DNA of 36,673 bases from Pseudomonas sp. REP124 (GCF_020164475.1 NZ_JAIQWX010000055.1:1-36673); one strand, 5' to 3'. Numbered from the stretch's first letter, positions 8,548 through 16,832 are shown. Program-made: numbers and translations. The notes: generated by a model from the letters alone, not told the origin.

Positions 8548-9552
8548 TTAGACCTTCAACACCAACTTCCCGAAATTCTCCCCGCTGAACAACTTCATCA
8601 GCGTCTCCGGGAACGTCTCCAGCCCGTCCACGATGTCTTCCTTGCTCTTGAGCTGCCCCTTGGCCATCCAGCCGGCCATTTCCTGCCCGGCGGCGGCGAA
8701 TTGTGCGGCGTAGTCCATCACCACGAAGCCTTCCATCCGCGCACGGTTGACCAGCAGCGCCAGGTAGTTGGCCGGGCCCTTGACCGCTTCCTTGTTGTTG
8801 TACTGGCTGATCGCGCCGCAGATCACCACCCGCGCCTTCATGTTCAGGCGGCTCAGCACGGCATCGAGAATGTCGCCGCCGACGTTATCGAAATACACGT
8901 CGACGCCTTTCGGGCATTCACGCTTGAGGCCGGCGATGACGTCTTCGTTCTTGTAATCGATGACGCCGTCGAAACCCAGCTCATCGATCAGGAACTTGCA
9001 CTTGTCCGCGCCACCGGCGATGCCCACCACGCGGCAGCCCTTGATCTTGGCAATCTGCCCGGCAATGCTGCCCACCGCGCCGGCTGCACCCGACAGCACC
9101 ACGGTTTCCCCTGCCTTCGGAGCGCCCACGTCGAGCAGGGCGAAGTAGGCGGTCATGCCGGTCATGCCCAGCGCCGAGAGGTAGCGCGGCAGCGGAGCCA
9201 GTTTTGGATCGACCTTGTAGAAACCCCGCGGCTCGCCGACGAAATAGTCCTGCACGCCCAACGCACCGTTAACGTAATCGCCCACCGCGAACCCCGGATT
9301 GTTCGACGCCACGACTTTTCCTACGCCCAGGGCGCGCATGACTTCGCCAAGACCCACCGGCGGGATGTAGGACTTGCCCTCGTTCATCCACCCACGCATG
9401 GCAGGGTCCAGGGACAGGTATTCGTTTTTGACCAGGATCTGACCCGCGGCCGGCTCGCCCACCGGTACTTCCTGATAAGTGAACGTCTCGCGGGTAGCCG
9501 GGCCGACCGGGCGTTTGGCGAGCAGGAACTGGCGATTGGTCTGGGTAGTCAT
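8548..9552 (-). CDS. NADP-dependent MDR oxidoreductase (CurA/YncB-like)
   Basis: A 334-residue zinc-independent medium-chain dehydrogenase/reductase. The N-terminal GroES-like half includes YLSLDPAMRGWM, characteristic of the leukotriene B4 dehydrogenase/curcumin reductase group. The Rossmann half has the NADPH-binding GAAGAVG at 155-161, followed by VIDYKNED and DNVGG. The group reduces activated C=C bonds in enones and quinone-like compounds in the cytoplasm, so a detoxification role is likely; the true substrate cannot be read. ATG 9552 is preferred over a GTG three codons upstream because it has a TTGAG upstream at usable distance. It is transcribed divergently from the SDR gene across 236 nt, and its end converges on pyrF. 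Confidence 0.88.
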   Translation of the reverse strand: MTTQTNRQFLLAKRPVGPATRETFTYQEVPVGEPAAGQILVKNEYLSLDPAMRGWMNEGKSYIPPVGLGEVMRALGVGKVVASNNPGFAVGDYVNGALGVQDYFVGEPRGFYKVDPKLAPLPRYLSALGMTGMTAYFALLDVGAPKAGETVVLSGAAGAVGSIAGQIAKIKGCRVVGIAGGADKCKFLIDELGFDGVIDYKNEDVIAGLKRECPKGVDVYFDNVGGDILDAVLSRLNMKARVVICGAISQYNNKEAVKGPANYLALLVNRARMEGFVVMDYAAQFAAAGQEMAGWMAKGQLKSKEDIVDGLETFPETLMKLFSGENFGKLVLKV

Positions 9553-9737
9553 GTCAGGCACTCAAGATGAATGAAGCCTTTTAGATAGACCTTCAATGGC
9601 GAGGCCGCAAGTTTCGCTGACGCGGCGAATAGGTCTCGATCCAGTGCGGTGATAATTGGTACGGGAGTTCCATCACTGCAACTCATGGGCACTCAACCGG
9701 CCTTCTGATAGTGCTGCCGTGCACGGGGATGCTCTGG

Positions 9738-9744
9738 CTAGACT
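9738..9744 (+). promoter_or_regulatory. CTAGACT -10-like element before the SDR gene
   Basis: CTAGACT, preceded by GG, lies 44 nt before the ATG at 9789 and resembles the extended -10 (CTAnnnT) often seen in sigma-S dependent Pseudomonas promoters. No convincing -35 box is visible. The same heptamer precedes the transglutaminase-like gene. Inference only. Confidence 0.3.
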
Positions 9745-9788
9745 GGGAAAACAATATCCCTCGCCAACTTTTCCTTGAGGACATAACG

Positions 9789-10550
9789 ATGAGCATGACG
9801 TTTTCCGGTCAGGTCGCTGTAGTGACGGGCGCCGCCAATGGTATCGGGCGCGCAACGGCCCAGGCGTTCGCCGCCGAGGGCCTGAAAGTGGTGGTGGCTG
9901 ACATGGACACCGCAGGCGGCGAGGGCACCGTTGCGCTGATTCGTACAGCGGGCGGCGAAGCGACCTTCGTGCGCTGCAACGTCACTGTGGAAAGCGATGT
10001 AAAAAATCTGATGGATGAAGTGGTCAATACCTACGGCCGTCTCGACTATGCCTTCAACAACGCCGGCATCGAAATCGAGAAGGGCAAGCTGGCCGAGGGG
10101 ACACTCGACGAGTTCGACGCGATCATGGGCGTCAACGTCAAGGGCGTGTGGTTGTGCATGAAGTATCAGCTGCCGTTGCTGCTGGCCCAGGGCGGCGGTG
10201 CGATCGTCAACACCGCTTCGGTGGCAGGCCTTGGGGCCGCGCCGAAGATGAGCATCTACGCGGCGTCCAAGCATGCGGTGATCGGCCTGACCAAGTCGGC
10301 GGCCATCGAGTACGCCAAGAAGAAAATCCGGGTCAACGCGGTGTGCCCGGCAGTCATCGATACCGACATGTTCCGCCGTGCCTATGAAGCCGATCCGAAG
10401 AAGGGCGAGTTCGCCAATGCCATGCACCCGGTGGGGCGCATCGGCAAGGTCGAGGAAATTGCCAGTGCGGTGCTTTACCTGTGCAGCGATGGTGCGGCGT
10501 TCACTACCGGGCATTCGTTGGCGGTGGATGGCGGTGTTACCGCGTTCTAA
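9789..10550 (+). CDS. SDR-family NAD(P)-dependent oxidoreductase
   Basis: A 253-residue classical short-chain dehydrogenase. The cofactor motif TGAANGIG is at 13-20 and NNAG at 90-93. The catalytic residues are S144, Y157 and K161 (YAASK). An aspartate after beta-strand 2 (VADMD, D38) suggests NAD(H) preference. The C-terminal GHSLAVDGG is typical of the family. Substrate is unknown; many similar proteins act as glucose or hydroxysteroid dehydrogenases or 3-ketoacyl reductases. The start at ATG 9789 is fixed by TTGAGGA at 9775-9781; an ATG at 9711 would lie upstream of the likely promoter. The gene is single, divergent from the MDR oxidoreductase and followed by a REPIN. Confidence 0.92.
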   Translation: MSMTFSGQVAVVTGAANGIGRATAQAFAAEGLKVVVADMDTAGGEGTVALIRTAGGEATFVRCNVTVESDVKNLMDEVVNTYGRLDYAFNNAGIEIEKGKLAEGTLDEFDAIMGVNVKGVWLCMKYQLPLLLAQGGGAIVNTASVAGLGAAPKMSIYAASKHAVIGLTKSAAIEYAKKKIRVNAVCPAVIDTDMFRRAYEADPKKGEFANAMHPVGRIGKVEEIASAVLYLCSDGAAFTTGHSLAVDGGVTAF

Positions 10551-10572
10551 TTTCTCCAGCGAACTTCGAACC

Positions 10573-10661
10573 TGTGGGAGCGGGCTTGCTCGCGAAAGCG
10601 GTGGGTCAGCAACATCATTGTTGACTGACACTCCCTCTTCGCGAGCAAGCCCGCTCCCACA
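10573..10661. repeat. REPIN, subfamily A, copy 5
   Basis: An 89-bp inverted REP pair, 22 nt after the SDR stop, with the TTGACTGAC spacer marker and an internal stem GTCAG/CTGAC. It separates the SDR gene from the MocR regulator. Confidence 0.93.
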
Positions 10662-10780
10662 GGTTTTTGGGTATGTTTCAGCGGGTTAATCGGCAAGCCT
10701 TTAGCGGCGTTGTCTCACATCCCCGCCAGCGCTCCTGTGATTAACTGGTTTCGCACAACCAAACAGGAGTTTGCCTGCTC

Positions 10781-12136
10781 ATGGAATTGAGAATCGATCG
10801 ACAGGCCATGGTGCCGGTCGTACAGCAAATCGTCGACGCGCTGGTCTGCGGAATCCGTTGCAATCAATTGACCCGCGGTGCGCGTTTGCCTTCGGTGCGG
10901 AAAATCGCCCGGGCCAACTTGCTCAACGAGTCCTGTGTCGACCAGGCCTGCGAGCGCCTGGTCGCGCAAGGGCTGCTGGAGTCGCGTCATCGTGGTGACT
11001 ACATCGTGGCGGCGGCGAATGCGATGGGTGACGCCGAATCAGAACCTGGCCTTTCCTTGTGCGAGTTGCAGCTGGGAGCAGGCAGCCTGCCCGAAAGCTG
11101 GCGCGAGCCGGACGACCTGGCTTACGCGATCCGCGAGGTCAGTCGCACCGACATGGCCGGCCTGTTCAACTACAGCTCGGCACTGGGCCTTCCCCGGCTG
11201 CGGCAACAGATTCTGAAGAGCCTGAAACCGCTGGACATCAGGGTCGAAGACAGCCGGATCCTGACCACCGCCGGGGCCAGTCAGGGGCTCGATCTGATTG
11301 TGCGGACCCTGTTCAAACCGGGCGACTGCGTCGTGGTGGAAAGCCCCGGTTATCCCGTGTTGTTCGAACTGCTCAGACTGCATGGCGTCAGCATGCTGGA
11401 GGTGCCGCGCACTCCGTTCGGGCCGGATGTCGCCGCTCTGCAAGCCGGGTTCGAGACGCATCGGCCTCGTGGATTCTTCATCAACAGTTTTCATCACAAT
11501 CCCACCGGTAGCAGCCTGTCGCCGGAGGTGGCAAAACGCATTCTGGAACTGGCCAGAGCGCATGACGTACAAATAATCGAAGACGACGTCTATGCCGACC
11601 TGCACGGCGCTCCCGGCAAGCGCCTCGCCGCGCTGGATGACCGCGTGATCTACGTCGGCAGCTATTCCAAGACCCTCAGCAGCGCCTTGCGTGTCGGCTT
11701 TGTCGTGGCCACCGCCCGGACGATCGAGCGACTGGCCGAGGTCAAGAGGATCAGCAGCATGGGCGCTTCGGCCTTCAGTGAATCGGTGCTCGCCTGCCTG
11801 CTGGCCAATGGCGCCTACCGCAATTTGGTGCAACGCCAGCGGCATCGCCTGAATCGCGACAGATCGGCACTGTTGCAGCTGCTCGAAGACGCCGAGTGGG
11901 AGGTGTTCGGCAAACCGGTCGGCGGTTTGTTTGTCTGGGCGCGACCGCGCATGACGGACTACGCTCAGGTGCGGGCGCAGGCCCGGCGTTTCGGCCTTAT
12001 GTTGTCATCGTCCACAGCCTTCAGTCCCGGCGGTGCGGTCAATGGCTGGCAGCGCATCAATGTCGCCTGGGCGGGTGATCCTCGCGCCCGGGCATTTTTT
12101 CAGGCCACCACTCCGGATCGACCTCAAGCGTTCTGA
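10781..12136 (+). CDS. MocR-type regulator (GntR HTH fused to aminotransferase fold)
   Basis: A 451-residue two-domain protein. Residues 1 to about 75 form a GntR-type winged helix (LPSVRKIARANLLNESCVDQA). The rest is a class I aminotransferase fold with HHNPTGSSLSPE, the aspartate segment EDDVYADL and the PLP lysine K297 in SYSKTLSS. MocR proteins use PLP or PLP-amino acid adducts as effectors and usually act as transcription factors, not enzymes. ATG 10781 follows ACAGGAG (10763-10769). A small dyad, TGGTT (10746-10750) with AACCA (10757-10761), overlaps the leader and might be an autoregulatory site. No obvious divergent target gene is present; the SDR gene upstream runs in the same direction and is cut off by a REPIN. 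The regulated pathway is unknown. Confidence 0.92.
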   Translation: MELRIDRQAMVPVVQQIVDALVCGIRCNQLTRGARLPSVRKIARANLLNESCVDQACERLVAQGLLESRHRGDYIVAAANAMGDAESEPGLSLCELQLGAGSLPESWREPDDLAYAIREVSRTDMAGLFNYSSALGLPRLRQQILKSLKPLDIRVEDSRILTTAGASQGLDLIVRTLFKPGDCVVVESPGYPVLFELLRLHGVSMLEVPRTPFGPDVAALQAGFETHRPRGFFINSFHHNPTGSSLSPEVAKRILELARAHDVQIIEDDVYADLHGAPGKRLAALDDRVIYVGSYSKTLSSALRVGFVVATARTIERLAEVKRISSMGASAFSESVLACLLANGAYRNLVQRQRHRLNRDRSALLQLLEDAEWEVFGKPVGGLFVWARPRMTDYAQVRAQARRFGLMLSSSTAFSPGGAVNGWQRINVAWAGDPRARAFFQATTPDRPQAF

Positions 12137-12244
12137 AAACGACGCGGGCGTAGCTTTTTGCCATTATTCCGGCGCCAGAGTCTTGTGTTGCTCAAGGGCC
12201 GTTGCGAATCTGCGTTTATCAATTATGGCGGAGGACCTGGTCCA

Positions 12245-14209
12245 ATGATTTCGGCCGTGCAAGGACGTTTTGCCAACCTGGGTATGGCAAAAAAAATGGG
12301 TGTCGGGTTCGTGCTGGTGCTGCTGTTGACCGCTCTGGTGGCGGCCATCGGTGTCTGGTCTTTGCAAAGCATCAGCCAGCGCTTCGACGGGCTCAAGCAG
12401 ATGTCGTCGCTCAACAGCGAGCTGCTCAAGGTACGTCTGCTGGAGCAGGAATATGCCTTGCACGGCAACCCGAAAACCGTCGACGCCTTGCACGAAGGGG
12501 TCGATGGCCTGATTGCACTGGCCGATCAGCTCAAGGCGGACTCCGCGGCCAACGTGCCGGTGATGAACGATGTCCAGCAGTCACTCGGTGCCTACCGCAA
12601 GGCATTCGACGAGTTTGTCTCGCTCAGCCAGGCCAAGGATCTGGCGCTGGAAATGGCCAGTTGGTCGGTCTCGAGCGTGGCCAACAATCTGGACGTTTTG
12701 CAGTCCGGGTTAGCCGATGACGGGACTTACACGCTCAAGGATTCAAAGGGCGAAGATGGCTCGCAGTTCATCGAGCAGGCCAGTCAGGTCAGCCAGGTGT
12801 CGCGGTTGATGCTGCAGGCGATGAACGAAGCACGGGTGCGCTTGGACCAGAGCCGCAAGGGCGATGACAGCGCGGGGCAGGGCAAGATCGAACAGGCCAG
12901 CCAGGCATTGGCCCAGGCCGAGCAGCTGAAAACCTCGGTCAAGGACGAGGGTTACCAGACCGTCCTCAATGAAGTGATCGGCCACATCGCCAGTTTCAGT
13001 GACAAGCTGACCGAGTACACCGGCTTGCTGGAACAGGAAAAGACCGTCTACCAGCAACTGCATCAACGCGCATCCCAGGTGATGGAGCGGGTCGACCAGG
13101 CCTATGTCGCCGAAGACCAGTCGATGCAGGCGGAGCTGAAAAAGAACTCCCTGATGATCATCGGTTCGTCCGCGCTGGCGTTGCTGGTCGGGTTGATTGC
13201 CGCCTGGGTGATTACCCGCCTGATCGTGGGGCCGCTGCGTAGCGTGATTCGCGTGGCGCAGCAGATTGCCTCGGGGGATCTGAGTGGCACGGTCGAGGTG
13301 AATCGTCGGGACGAGATCGGCCAGTTGATGCAGGCCATGCAGCAGATGGGCGCGGGGCTTTCCCACATCGTCAGCGGTTTGCAGGCTGGCATCGAGCAAT
13401 TGGCTACGTCGGCGCAGTCGCTGTCGGCGGTGACTGAACAGACCAACCTTGAAGTCAGCAGCCAGAAGGAAGAAACCGAACAGGTCGCCACTGCTATGAA
13501 CCAGATGACCGCCACCGTGCACGATGTCGCGCGCAACGCCGAGGAGGCGGCCGTGGCGGCGCAGACGGCGGACGGCAAGGTGGAAAGTGGGCAGGTCGTG
13601 GTGCGCCAGAGCATGGCGCGCATCGAAAAGCTGGCGGACTCGGCCAGCTCGGCCAGCTCCAGCATCGAAAGCCTCAGCGCGGAAATCCAGAACATCGGCA
13701 CGGTGCTCGGCGTGATCAAGAGCGTGGCCGAACAGACCAACCTGCTGGCGCTCAACGCGGCCATCGAAGCGGCCCGCGCCGGCGAGCAGGGCAGGGGCTT
13801 CGCGGTGGTGGCCGATGAAGTCCGAGCGTTGGCCAAGCGCACCCAGCAATCGACCGAAGAAATCGAACGCCTGGTCAGCGCCCTGCGCTCGGCGGCGCAA
13901 ACTTCGGTGCAGCAGATCCAGAGCAGCGGCGACCTGGTGAAACTGGCGGTCAGCGATGCCCTGCAAACCGAAAGCGCGCTGGGGAGCATTGCGTCGGCGG
14001 TGTCGTTGATTCAACAGATGAACCAGCAGATTGCAGCAGCAGCGGAAGAGCAGAGCTCTGTGGCCGAGGAGATCAATCGCAGTGTCACGAGTATTCGCGC
14101 GAGCGCGGATCAGTCTTCACTGGCGATGCAGGGCAATGCGGCATCGAGTATCGAGCTGGCGCAACTGGGGGTTGAATTGAAAGGCATGGTAGGACATTTC
14201 AAACTCTGA
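12245..14209 (+). CDS. Methyl-accepting chemotaxis protein with large helical sensor domain
   Basis: A 654-residue chemoreceptor. Membrane helices lie at about 17-38 and 303-325. Between them a roughly 260-residue periplasmic region is rich in heptad-like helices and lacks obvious PAS/Cache features; its length fits a helical-bimodular (HBM) ligand domain. HAMP follows (about 324-376), then the coiled-coil signalling domain with the conserved hairpin tip around 496-530 ([18 protein letters not shown]). No CheR/CheB-docking pentapeptide is seen at the C-terminus (ends GHFKL). The start at ATG 12245 is fixed by GGAGGA at 12230-12235; a longer frame would begin 29 residues upstream with unrelated sequence. 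The ligand cannot be inferred; some HBM receptors bind organic acids. It signals to CheA/CheW, which are not in this window. Confidence 0.95.
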   Translation: MISAVQGRFANLGMAKKMGVGFVLVLLLTALVAAIGVWSLQSISQRFDGLKQMSSLNSELLKVRLLEQEYALHGNPKTVDALHEGVDGLIALADQLKADSAANVPVMNDVQQSLGAYRKAFDEFVSLSQAKDLALEMASWSVSSVANNLDVLQSGLADDGTYTLKDSKGEDGSQFIEQASQVSQVSRLMLQAMNEARVRLDQSRKGDDSAGQGKIEQASQALAQAEQLKTSVKDEGYQTVLNEVIGHIASFSDKLTEYTGLLEQEKTVYQQLHQRASQVMERVDQAYVAEDQSMQAELKKNSLMIIGSSALALLVGLIAAWVITRLIVGPLRSVIRVAQQIASGDLSGTVEVNRRDEIGQLMQAMQQMGAGLSHIVSGLQAGIEQLATSAQSLSAVTEQTNLEVSSQKEETEQVATAMNQMTATVHDVARNAEEAAVAAQTADGKVESGQVVVRQSMARIEKLADSASSASSSIESLSAEIQNIGTVLGVIKSVAEQTNLLALNAAIEAARAGEQGRGFAVVADEVRALAKRTQQSTEEIERLVSALRSAAQTSVQQIQSSGDLVKLAVSDALQTESALGSIASAVSLIQQMNQQIAAAAEEQSSVAEEINRSVTSIRASADQSSLAMQGNAASSIELAQLGVELKGMVGHFKL

Positions 14210-14212
14210 AAC

Positions 14213-14320
14213 CCCCTGTAGGAGCGAGCTTGCTCGCGATGGTCGTCAACGATAACGCTGGGAACCTGACACCCAGCGGCGCTCTTCAGATCATCGCGAG
14301 CATGCTCGCTCCTACAGGGG
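14213..14320. repeat. REPIN, long-spacer subfamily B, copy 1
   Basis: A 108-bp inverted pair of arms (CCCTGTAGGAGCGAGC and complement) directly after the chemoreceptor stop. The spacer is unlike subfamily A: it contains TCAACGATAACG and a perfect internal hairpin CGCTGGG (14256-14262) / CCCAGCG (14272-14278). The same spacer recurs in reverse orientation at the right end of the window (36570-36672). Confidence 0.88.
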
Positions 14321-14343
14321 AGTCAGCAAGATGCAGAAAACAA

Positions 14344-14380
14344 AATGCCCCGGCTCTTTCGATACGGGGCATTTTTTTTC
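14344..14380. terminator. Rho-independent terminator between convergent genes
   Basis: AATGCCCCG (14344-14352) pairs with CGGGGCATT (14365-14373), followed by a T-run on the plus strand. The upstream A-rich stretch gives Ts on the other strand as well, so it can end both the chemoreceptor and the minus-strand gene at 14390. Confidence 0.85.
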
Positions 14381-14389
14381 ATCGAATGA

Positions 14390-15160
14390 TCAGTCGTAGA
14401 TCACCCGCTTCTTCCAATCCGCATCCGCCTCGACGTCCTTGAGACCCTCGGTCAACTGATTCACATCACCTTCCACCGGTGCGATGCGATCCATGACCTG
14501 ATCGTTGGCGCGAACCAGCAGTCTCTCCAGATACTCCAGCTGTTCAGCATAGGCCTGCGGCTCCTGCTGCTTGCGCAGGTACTGCACGCCACGCTCGAAC
14601 GCCAGGCGCGCCTGGCCAGGCTGGTTCTGTTGCAGGGCCTGCTGGCCGAGGTTGTTGAAGAACTCGATGTGCAGCAGCACCAGAATGTGGCGCACTTCGC
14701 GAATCCAGCGCTTGGCTTCGTTCGGAGGAAGAAAACCGTCATGGGCCGCGCGGGTGATCTGGCCGTGCAGGGCTTCGAGCAGGAAGCGCACGTCCTTGGC
14801 CTTGGCTTCGGTCTGGATCGGGGCCGGCGGGTTGTTGACCGGAATCGATTCGCCCTGGCCCACCAGCGCTTCAAGCTCTGCAATGCGTGCCTTGAGGTTG
14901 GCGCTGGTCTTTTCCAGGCTCAGCAGGCGTTGGCAGACATTCAATTCCAGGCGAGCCAGCAGCAACTTCAGCGCCGGTGTCATCAACTGGCCGGGGAACG
15001 TTTCGGTGAGTTCGCCACAACGACGCAGGCGATCATTGAGTTCAACCTTGGTACGGGCCCTTTCTACCTTATTGTTCTCCACCACATGGTTGATGTAGCC
15101 AATGGCGATCAAGAGTGCGATCCCGGCTACGACGAGCAGGGTGATCATGAGTGGTGTCAC
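14390..15160 (-). CDS. Membrane-anchored helical protein of unknown function
   Basis: A 256-residue protein I cannot assign to a named family. It has one N-terminal membrane helix (about 4-24), then a charged helical region that is probably coiled coil (about 30-105), a short Pro/Asn-rich linker (VNNPPAPI), and a C-terminal helical part. There FFNNLGQQALQQNQPG and the next residues look like one TPR-type repeat. A GTG start at 15160 is chosen because AAGAGG stands 8 nt upstream; an ATG four codons in (15148) has no such site. The gene is single and convergent with the chemoreceptor. It probably acts as an inner-membrane scaffold facing the cytoplasm, which is inference from topology alone. 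Confidence 0.75.
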   Translation of the reverse strand: MTPLMITLLVVAGIALLIAIGYINHVVENNKVERARTKVELNDRLRRCGELTETFPGQLMTPALKLLLARLELNVCQRLLSLEKTSANLKARIAELEALVGQGESIPVNNPPAPIQTEAKAKDVRFLLEALHGQITRAAHDGFLPPNEAKRWIREVRHILVLLHIEFFNNLGQQALQQNQPGQARLAFERGVQYLRKQQEPQAYAEQLEYLERLLVRANDQVMDRIAPVEGDVNQLTEGLKDVEADADWKKRVIYD

Positions 15161-15446
15161 CGGTAAGACCTCTTCTATTAGGTACGCGTGCGAGTGTATT
15201 GGCTTGCCATATAGGCGTCTGGCGCCACCCGACGAGCTGGATCAATGGGGTTACGCCTGTATCGACCGTAGACCTGCTTTTTGAATGCTGGCACATACTT
15301 GGCAAGTTGCCATCATTCATGGTCGTCGACTATAGCGCCTTGGCGGGTGCCAGAATATAGGCGTCAAACACCGGTCGACGGAAAAACCGGATCGGGGCTG
15401 AAAAGCGGGTCCAAGTCATTGATTTAAAAAAATTTATAACAGGGGG
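15161..15446. other. Non-coding gap upstream of the tRNA operon
   Basis: No plausible gene is seen. It must hold the promoter of the minus-strand gene at 14390-15160. On the plus strand TTGCCA (15307-15312), a 17-nt spacer and CTATAG (15330-15335) form a possible extra upstream promoter. An 11-bp direct repeat ATATAGGCGTC occurs at 15209-15219 and 15355-15365. A very A/T-rich stretch (15421-15438) lies just upstream of the tRNA -35 box, like an UP element. Confidence 0.5.
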
Positions 15447-15475
15447 TTGACGACCCTTCAAACCATCCATAGAAT
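15447..15475 (+). promoter_or_regulatory. Promoter of the tRNA-Glu/Gly operon
   Basis: TTGACG (15447-15452), a 17-nt spacer and TAGAAT (15470-15475) make a near-consensus sigma-70 promoter. An A/T-rich block precedes it and a GC-rich discriminator (GCGCGCC) follows the -10 box. Both are typical of strong stable-RNA promoters under stringent (ppGpp) control. Confidence 0.8.
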
Positions 15476-15536
15476 GCGCGCCACTTGCAGCGTAAAGCAC
15501 ACAGCGAAACGAAGCAGGGAGCGAATGTTGTAGCGT

Positions 15537-15612
15537 GTCCCCTTCGTCTAGTGGCCTAGGACACCGCCCTTTCACGGCGGTAACAGGGGTTCGAGTCCCC
15601 TAGGGGACGCCA
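15537..15612 (+). tRNA. tRNA-Glu (anticodon TTC), copy 1
   Basis: A 76-nt gene with GTCCCCT/AGGGGAC acceptor arms, anticodon loop CTTTCAC, T arm AGGGGTTCGAGTCCCCT and an encoded CCA end. It closely matches bacterial tRNA-Glu. It is the first gene of the operon, about 60 nt after the -10 box. Confidence 0.97.
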
Positions 15613-15614
15613 AT

Positions 15615-15690
<76 letters not shown>

Positions 15691-15794
15691 ATTTTAAACA
15701 GCGTTGCTTTCGGGCAGGGCTGAGTGAAACCAGAACCAAGTCTTCGGATGCGGATCTGGACACCGAAACACACACCATGTGTTCCGGGTAGCGT

Positions 15795-15870
15795 GTCCCC
15801 TTCGTCTAGTGGCCTAGGACACCGCCCTTTCACGGCGGTAACAGGGGTTCGAGTCCCCTAGGGGACGCCA
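15795..15870 (+). tRNA. tRNA-Glu (anticodon TTC), copy 2
   Basis: Identical in sequence to copy 1, including the seven bases before it (GTAGCGT). It lies 104 nt after the first tRNA-Gly, with no promoter-like sequence or terminator between, so it is probably on the same transcript. Confidence 0.97.
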
Positions 15871-15873
15871 TTT

Positions 15874-15949
<76 letters not shown>

Positions 15950-15957
15950 AATTAAAC

Positions 15958-15987
15958 AAAAACGCCGCTCATTGAGCGGCGTTTTTG
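15958..15987 (+). terminator. Terminator of the tRNA operon
   Basis: AACGCCGCT (15961-15969) pairs with AGCGGCGTT (15975-15983), flanked by As upstream and followed by a T-run. This is a canonical intrinsic terminator. Confidence 0.92.
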
Positions 15988-16013
15988 TTCGTCCGCGATT
16001 TATGCGATCCGAA

Positions 16014-16047
16014 AAAAGGCCCGCCAGTCTGACTGGGCGGGCCTTTT
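16014..16047. terminator. Second, bidirectional terminator
   Basis: AAAAGGCCCGCC pairs with GGCGGGCCTTTT around a small inner stem AGT/ACT with one bulged C. A- and T-runs flank it, so it can back up the tRNA terminator and end minus-strand transcription from the alaX-like gene. Confidence 0.85.
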
Positions 16048-16116
16048 GGCGTGGTTGCCAGGTAAAAAATGCAGGTGTCCAGCGTCAAGCGATGCCGGCA
16101 GCGGCATCGTCCTGCC

Positions 16117-16142
16117 GCTCGGTTCTTTAGCTCGGTTCTGTA
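16117..16142. repeat. 13-bp tandem repeat after the alaX-like gene
   Basis: GCTCGGTTCTTTA and GCTCGGTTCTGTA are head-to-tail copies with one mismatch. The start of a third unit (GCTCAG) runs into the stop codon at 16145. Confidence 0.7.
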
Positions 16143-16144
16143 GC

Positions 16145-16771
16145 TCAGTCCACGTGATAGTGGACCGACAGGATCCCTTTCTTGTGCGAAAGGGAGTCGA
16201 TCGTGACCGTGCCCAAATCCTTCAGGCTACGAACATGGGTGCCGCCGCAACCATAGGCGGGCAGTTCACCAAAACCGATTTCCCGGGCGCCTTCGCGCAG
16301 AGACGTCAGGCGTGGCAGATCCTGGTCGACCCACTGTGCAAGGCCATTCTGCAAGGTCTGTGCATCTACATCTTGTGCAGAGTCGCTTGGTTTGAATTGC
16401 ACCCGTGACTCGCCCGGCCAGTGATGCGCCTTGACCGGCATCCAGCCCAGAGCCTGGATGAAGTGACCGATCAAGTGGCCGGCCGAATGCAGGCGTGTGT
16501 TGGATTGGCGACGTTGCGCGTCGACGCGGATCTGCGTCATGCCGAGGTTCACCGGACGGTCGACGTAATGGACGATCCGCTCGGGATCCTGCATCACCCG
16601 CAGTACCCGGCTTTCGCCAATCCAGCCGGTGTCAAAGGGTTGTCCGCCGCCCTGAGGGTGGAACAGCGTGGCGCGCAACACCACGGCGAACTCTTGCTCG
16701 TGGGACGTGCATTCCAGGATTTCCACGTTGGCCTTGAGGTCGTCACTGTGGAAAAAGAGGCGAAGCGTCAT
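16145..16771 (-). CDS. AlaX-type alanyl-tRNA editing protein
   Basis: A 208-residue free-standing relative of the AlaRS editing domain. The zinc ligands are present: H95 and H99 (HSAGH), C175 and H179 (CGGTH). The HPQGGGQPFD segment (38-47) is also typical. The family hydrolyses mischarged Ser- or Gly-tRNA-Ala in the cytoplasm and so guards translation. The aminoacylation and C-Ala domains of AlaRS are absent, as expected for a short AlaX. ATG 16771 gives the expected fold start. The gene is divergent from a LysR regulator across 91 nt and has a promoter TTATCA-17-TATAAT. Exact specificity is not determinable. Confidence 0.9.
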   Translation of the reverse strand: MTLRLFFHSDDLKANVEILECTSHEQEFAVVLRATLFHPQGGGQPFDTGWIGESRVLRVMQDPERIVHYVDRPVNLGMTQIRVDAQRRQSNTRLHSAGHLIGHFIQALGWMPVKAHHWPGESRVQFKPSDSAQDVDAQTLQNGLAQWVDQDLPRLTSLREGAREIGFGELPAYGCGGTHVRSLKDLGTVTIDSLSHKKGILSVHYHVD

Positions 16772-16803
16772 GTTGCAAACTCACAAAAATGTTTCTGATT
16801 TTT

Positions 16804-16832
16804 ATTATATGAAGCGTGTTGGTGCGTGATAA
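16804..16832 (-). promoter_or_regulatory. Probable promoter of the alaX-like gene
   Basis: On the minus strand TTATCA (16832-16827), 17 nt and TATAAT (16809-16804) form a sigma-70 type promoter about 33 nt before the ATG at 16771. It lies in the divergent region shared with the LysR gene, so a LysR protein bound here could affect both genes. Confidence 0.5.

Noticed and set aside
15691..15794. Possible small RNA between the two tRNA pairs (stems TTCGG/CCGAA and ACACA/TGTGT)
   Set aside because: The stems are short, there is no promoter or terminator, and the stretch is simply the processed linker of the tRNA transcript.
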